A DNA stretch of 5,894 bases from CAZXCK01 sp964639225 (lineage in GTDB: Bacteria > Chloroflexota > Anaerolineae > Aggregatilineales > Phototrophicaceae). The notes beneath the pieces were generated by a model. It did not search any database. It saw only the letters and a list, made by a program, of their open reading frames with translations, and was not told the DNA's origin. The stretch lies in contig CAZXCK010000198.1 of the NCBI GenBank assembly GCA_964639225.1, forward strand, positions 1 to 5,894, written 5' to 3'. Numbering within the stretch: position 1 is the first letter of the stretch; every line of letters starts with the position of its first letter. Made by a program: the position numbers and the translations under genes. Positions 4,702-5,894 of the stretch are shown here, one piece after another.

Positions 4702-5894
4702 ATGACACTACTAGTTTACACTATAATGGGAAAATTAAGAAGGTTAGAAAAAGCAGCAGCAGTGTTCACAGAGAGTTTTAGTTCTATCTCTGATTTAAGG
4801 AAGAGTGGAACTTTGGTAGATACACCAAGACAAGTGAATAGTCCGCATGGCAAGGCAATAGAGTTCGCCGATACAGATAAATGGGATAGTGAGGATTATT
4901 ATGGTGCAATATTACCTACTTCTGATATGACGATTGGTGCAAGAGTGAAGTGTAATACTAATGCGTCAGGATCACATTACCTATTTAGTTTTGGGGGTAA
5001 TGGTACATTAGGACAGATGTATTTAAACCAAATTGGAAGCAATTTGAGTCTATATTTCGGCACAGCAGGTGCTATAGGTACTGGGATTAGTAATTTCTTT
5101 CCGATGGGAGAATGGAAAGACATAGTAGTAACCCGAACAGGTAATTATGTGGAGTTATTTGTTAATGGTGTTAGTATATTCGATAGTAATAGTGCAGTTG
5201 ATTTAAGTGCGAATATAATGACATTCAAAGTCGGAAGAAGTACAGGCAACACAACAGCAATTAAGGACGCTTTTGTGTTCGATAGAGTTCTAAGCGACCA
5301 AGAAATCTTAGACTTTCATAATGGCACACTGTTCGATTACGAGAATAATGTAGTGAGCGAATGGGATATGAGCAATATTCACCCGAAAGATGTAGCATGG
5401 AACAAACAACAAGTGACAAGCTTAGGGTTTGATGGGACTAATGATTATGTTAATTGTGGAACACCTACAATATTAGGCAACCAATCGGCTATGATGTGTT
5501 GGGCTAAATTCCCATCCACAGGTGGTGCTGGAAAATTAGTAAGTAAAAGAAGTGCAGGAACACCATACTATTTTATTGGTATTAATGGCGGAAAAATATA
5601 CGGAGGCGTAGGTACTTCAACAGTAGTAACTCAAACTCCAAGTTATGAGGCCAACACTTGGTATCATATAGCTTTGGTTCAGGACCATGCAAATAGTTTG
5701 CTTAAACTATATGTTAATGGAAGCTTAGCTGCAAGCGATACTTCTGAGAGTTATTCAGCAGATAGTAGTATATTGAGTATTGGTGCTCAAACGACAGATT
5801 CGGGCAGTAGTTATGAAGCATTTGTCGAAGCTCAAATTAGTGAAGTCATGTGTTTTGATACTGCTCCAGAACTTTCAGACATTCAATCAATTTA
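4702..5894 (+). CDS. Tandem LamG-like (concanavalin-fold) virion protein, 3' end missing
   Basis: The frame is open to the right edge, so at least 397 residues are encoded. Counting from the inner ATG at 4726, domain 1 is about 42-200 and domain 2 about 231-389. Both show LamG/concanavalin-type signs: W-x-x-(I/H)-x-(V/A)-(V/L)-x-x-(T/D) followed by a (L/K)-(F/Y)-V-N-G strand (EWKDIVVTRTGNYVELFVNG; TWYHIALVQ with KLYVNG), and a closing F-x-(F/x)-D-x-x-L-S-D-x-E-I-type segment (FVFDRVLSDQEILDF; VMCFDTAPELSDIQSI). Such domains often bind glycans or proteins and occur in phage tail fibres and surface proteins, so adsorption is the likely job. Starts at 4702 (weak AGGGT, close by) and 4726 (no SD) are both possible. 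Codons ending in G or C (GCG, CCG, TCG, TTC, GCC) are more frequent than in the neighbours, hinting at separate ancestry. Confidence 0.82.
   Translation, partial: MTLLVYTIMGKLRRLEKAAAVFTESFSSISDLRKSGTLVDTPRQVNSPHGKAIEFADTDKWDSEDYYGAILPTSDMTIGARVKCNTNASGSHYLFSFGGNGTLGQMYLNQIGSNLSLYFGTAGAIGTGISNFFPMGEWKDIVVTRTGNYVELFVNGVSIFDSNSAVDLSANIMTFKVGRSTGNTTAIKDAFVFDRVLSDQEILDFHNGTLFDYENNVVSEWDMSNIHPKDVAWNKQQVTSLGFDGTNDYVNCGTPTILGNQSAMMCWAKFPSTGGAGKLVSKRSAGTPYYFIGINGGKIYGGVGTSTVVTQTPSYEANTWYHIALVQDHANSLLKLYVNGSLAASDTSESYSADSSILSIGAQTTDSGSSYEAFVEAQISEVMCFDTAPELSDIQSI

Noticed and set aside
4722..4727. TATAAT as a -10 promoter for the LamG-like gene
   Set aside because: It overlaps the inner ATG at 4726 and has no fitting -35, so it could not produce an mRNA including either start.

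Overview
This window is a virion-structure module of a tailed virus (Caudoviricetes-type, HK97-fold capsid), either a free virus or a provirus. It is AT-rich, all recognisable genes are on the + strand, and they are tightly packed with start/stop overlaps or gaps of 1-90 bases. The order is typical of a head gene cluster: the tail end of an upstream gene (by position probably portal or minor head protein), a small unknown gene, a prohead protease of the HK97 (S78/U35) type, a probable capsid decoration protein, the major capsid protein, then small structural genes, a repeat-bearing fibre-like protein, an unknown protein and a protein with two LamG-like (concanavalin-fold) domains that runs off the right edge. 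The host cannot be fixed from the sequence. Shine-Dalgarno (SD) sites are strong before some genes. Others have none, and a T-run without a strong hairpin follows the capsid gene. Both bacteria and archaea fit, and the capsid protein C-terminus reminds me of archaeal head-tail viruses, though I could not test that.

Region 1-1856 is head assembly. The protease gene is a composite: a short N-terminal two-cysteine domain, the serine protease with a visible His/Ser/Glu set, and a long charged coiled-coil tail. An in-frame ATG at 1389 with a good SD site 8 bases upstream would make a separate 155-residue protein equal to that tail. This looks like a nested scaffold gene of the lambda C/Nu3 kind, and it fits the 285-residue capsid protein, which lacks an N-terminal delta (scaffold) domain.

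Region 1857-3201 is the shell: decoration protein, major capsid protein and a T-rich probable terminator. The starts of the protease, decoration and capsid genes have no recognisable SD site, so the last two may depend on translation coupled to the gene before.

Region 3202-4678 holds two small transcription or translation units. Each is preceded by a hairpin and a similar ACACA-containing leader ending in an SD site; the two leaders look duplicated. The second unit encodes a protein with four 7-residue (21-bp) tandem repeats and a following gene joined by a one-base overlap.

Region 4679-5894 holds the tandem LamG-like protein, a candidate glycan-binding virion surface protein, with visibly more G/C-ending codons than its neighbours. 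I see no RNA genes, CRISPR array, integrase, insertion sequence or defence system. The features most worth a second look are the nested scaffold start, the cysteine domain on the protease and the duplicated leaders.
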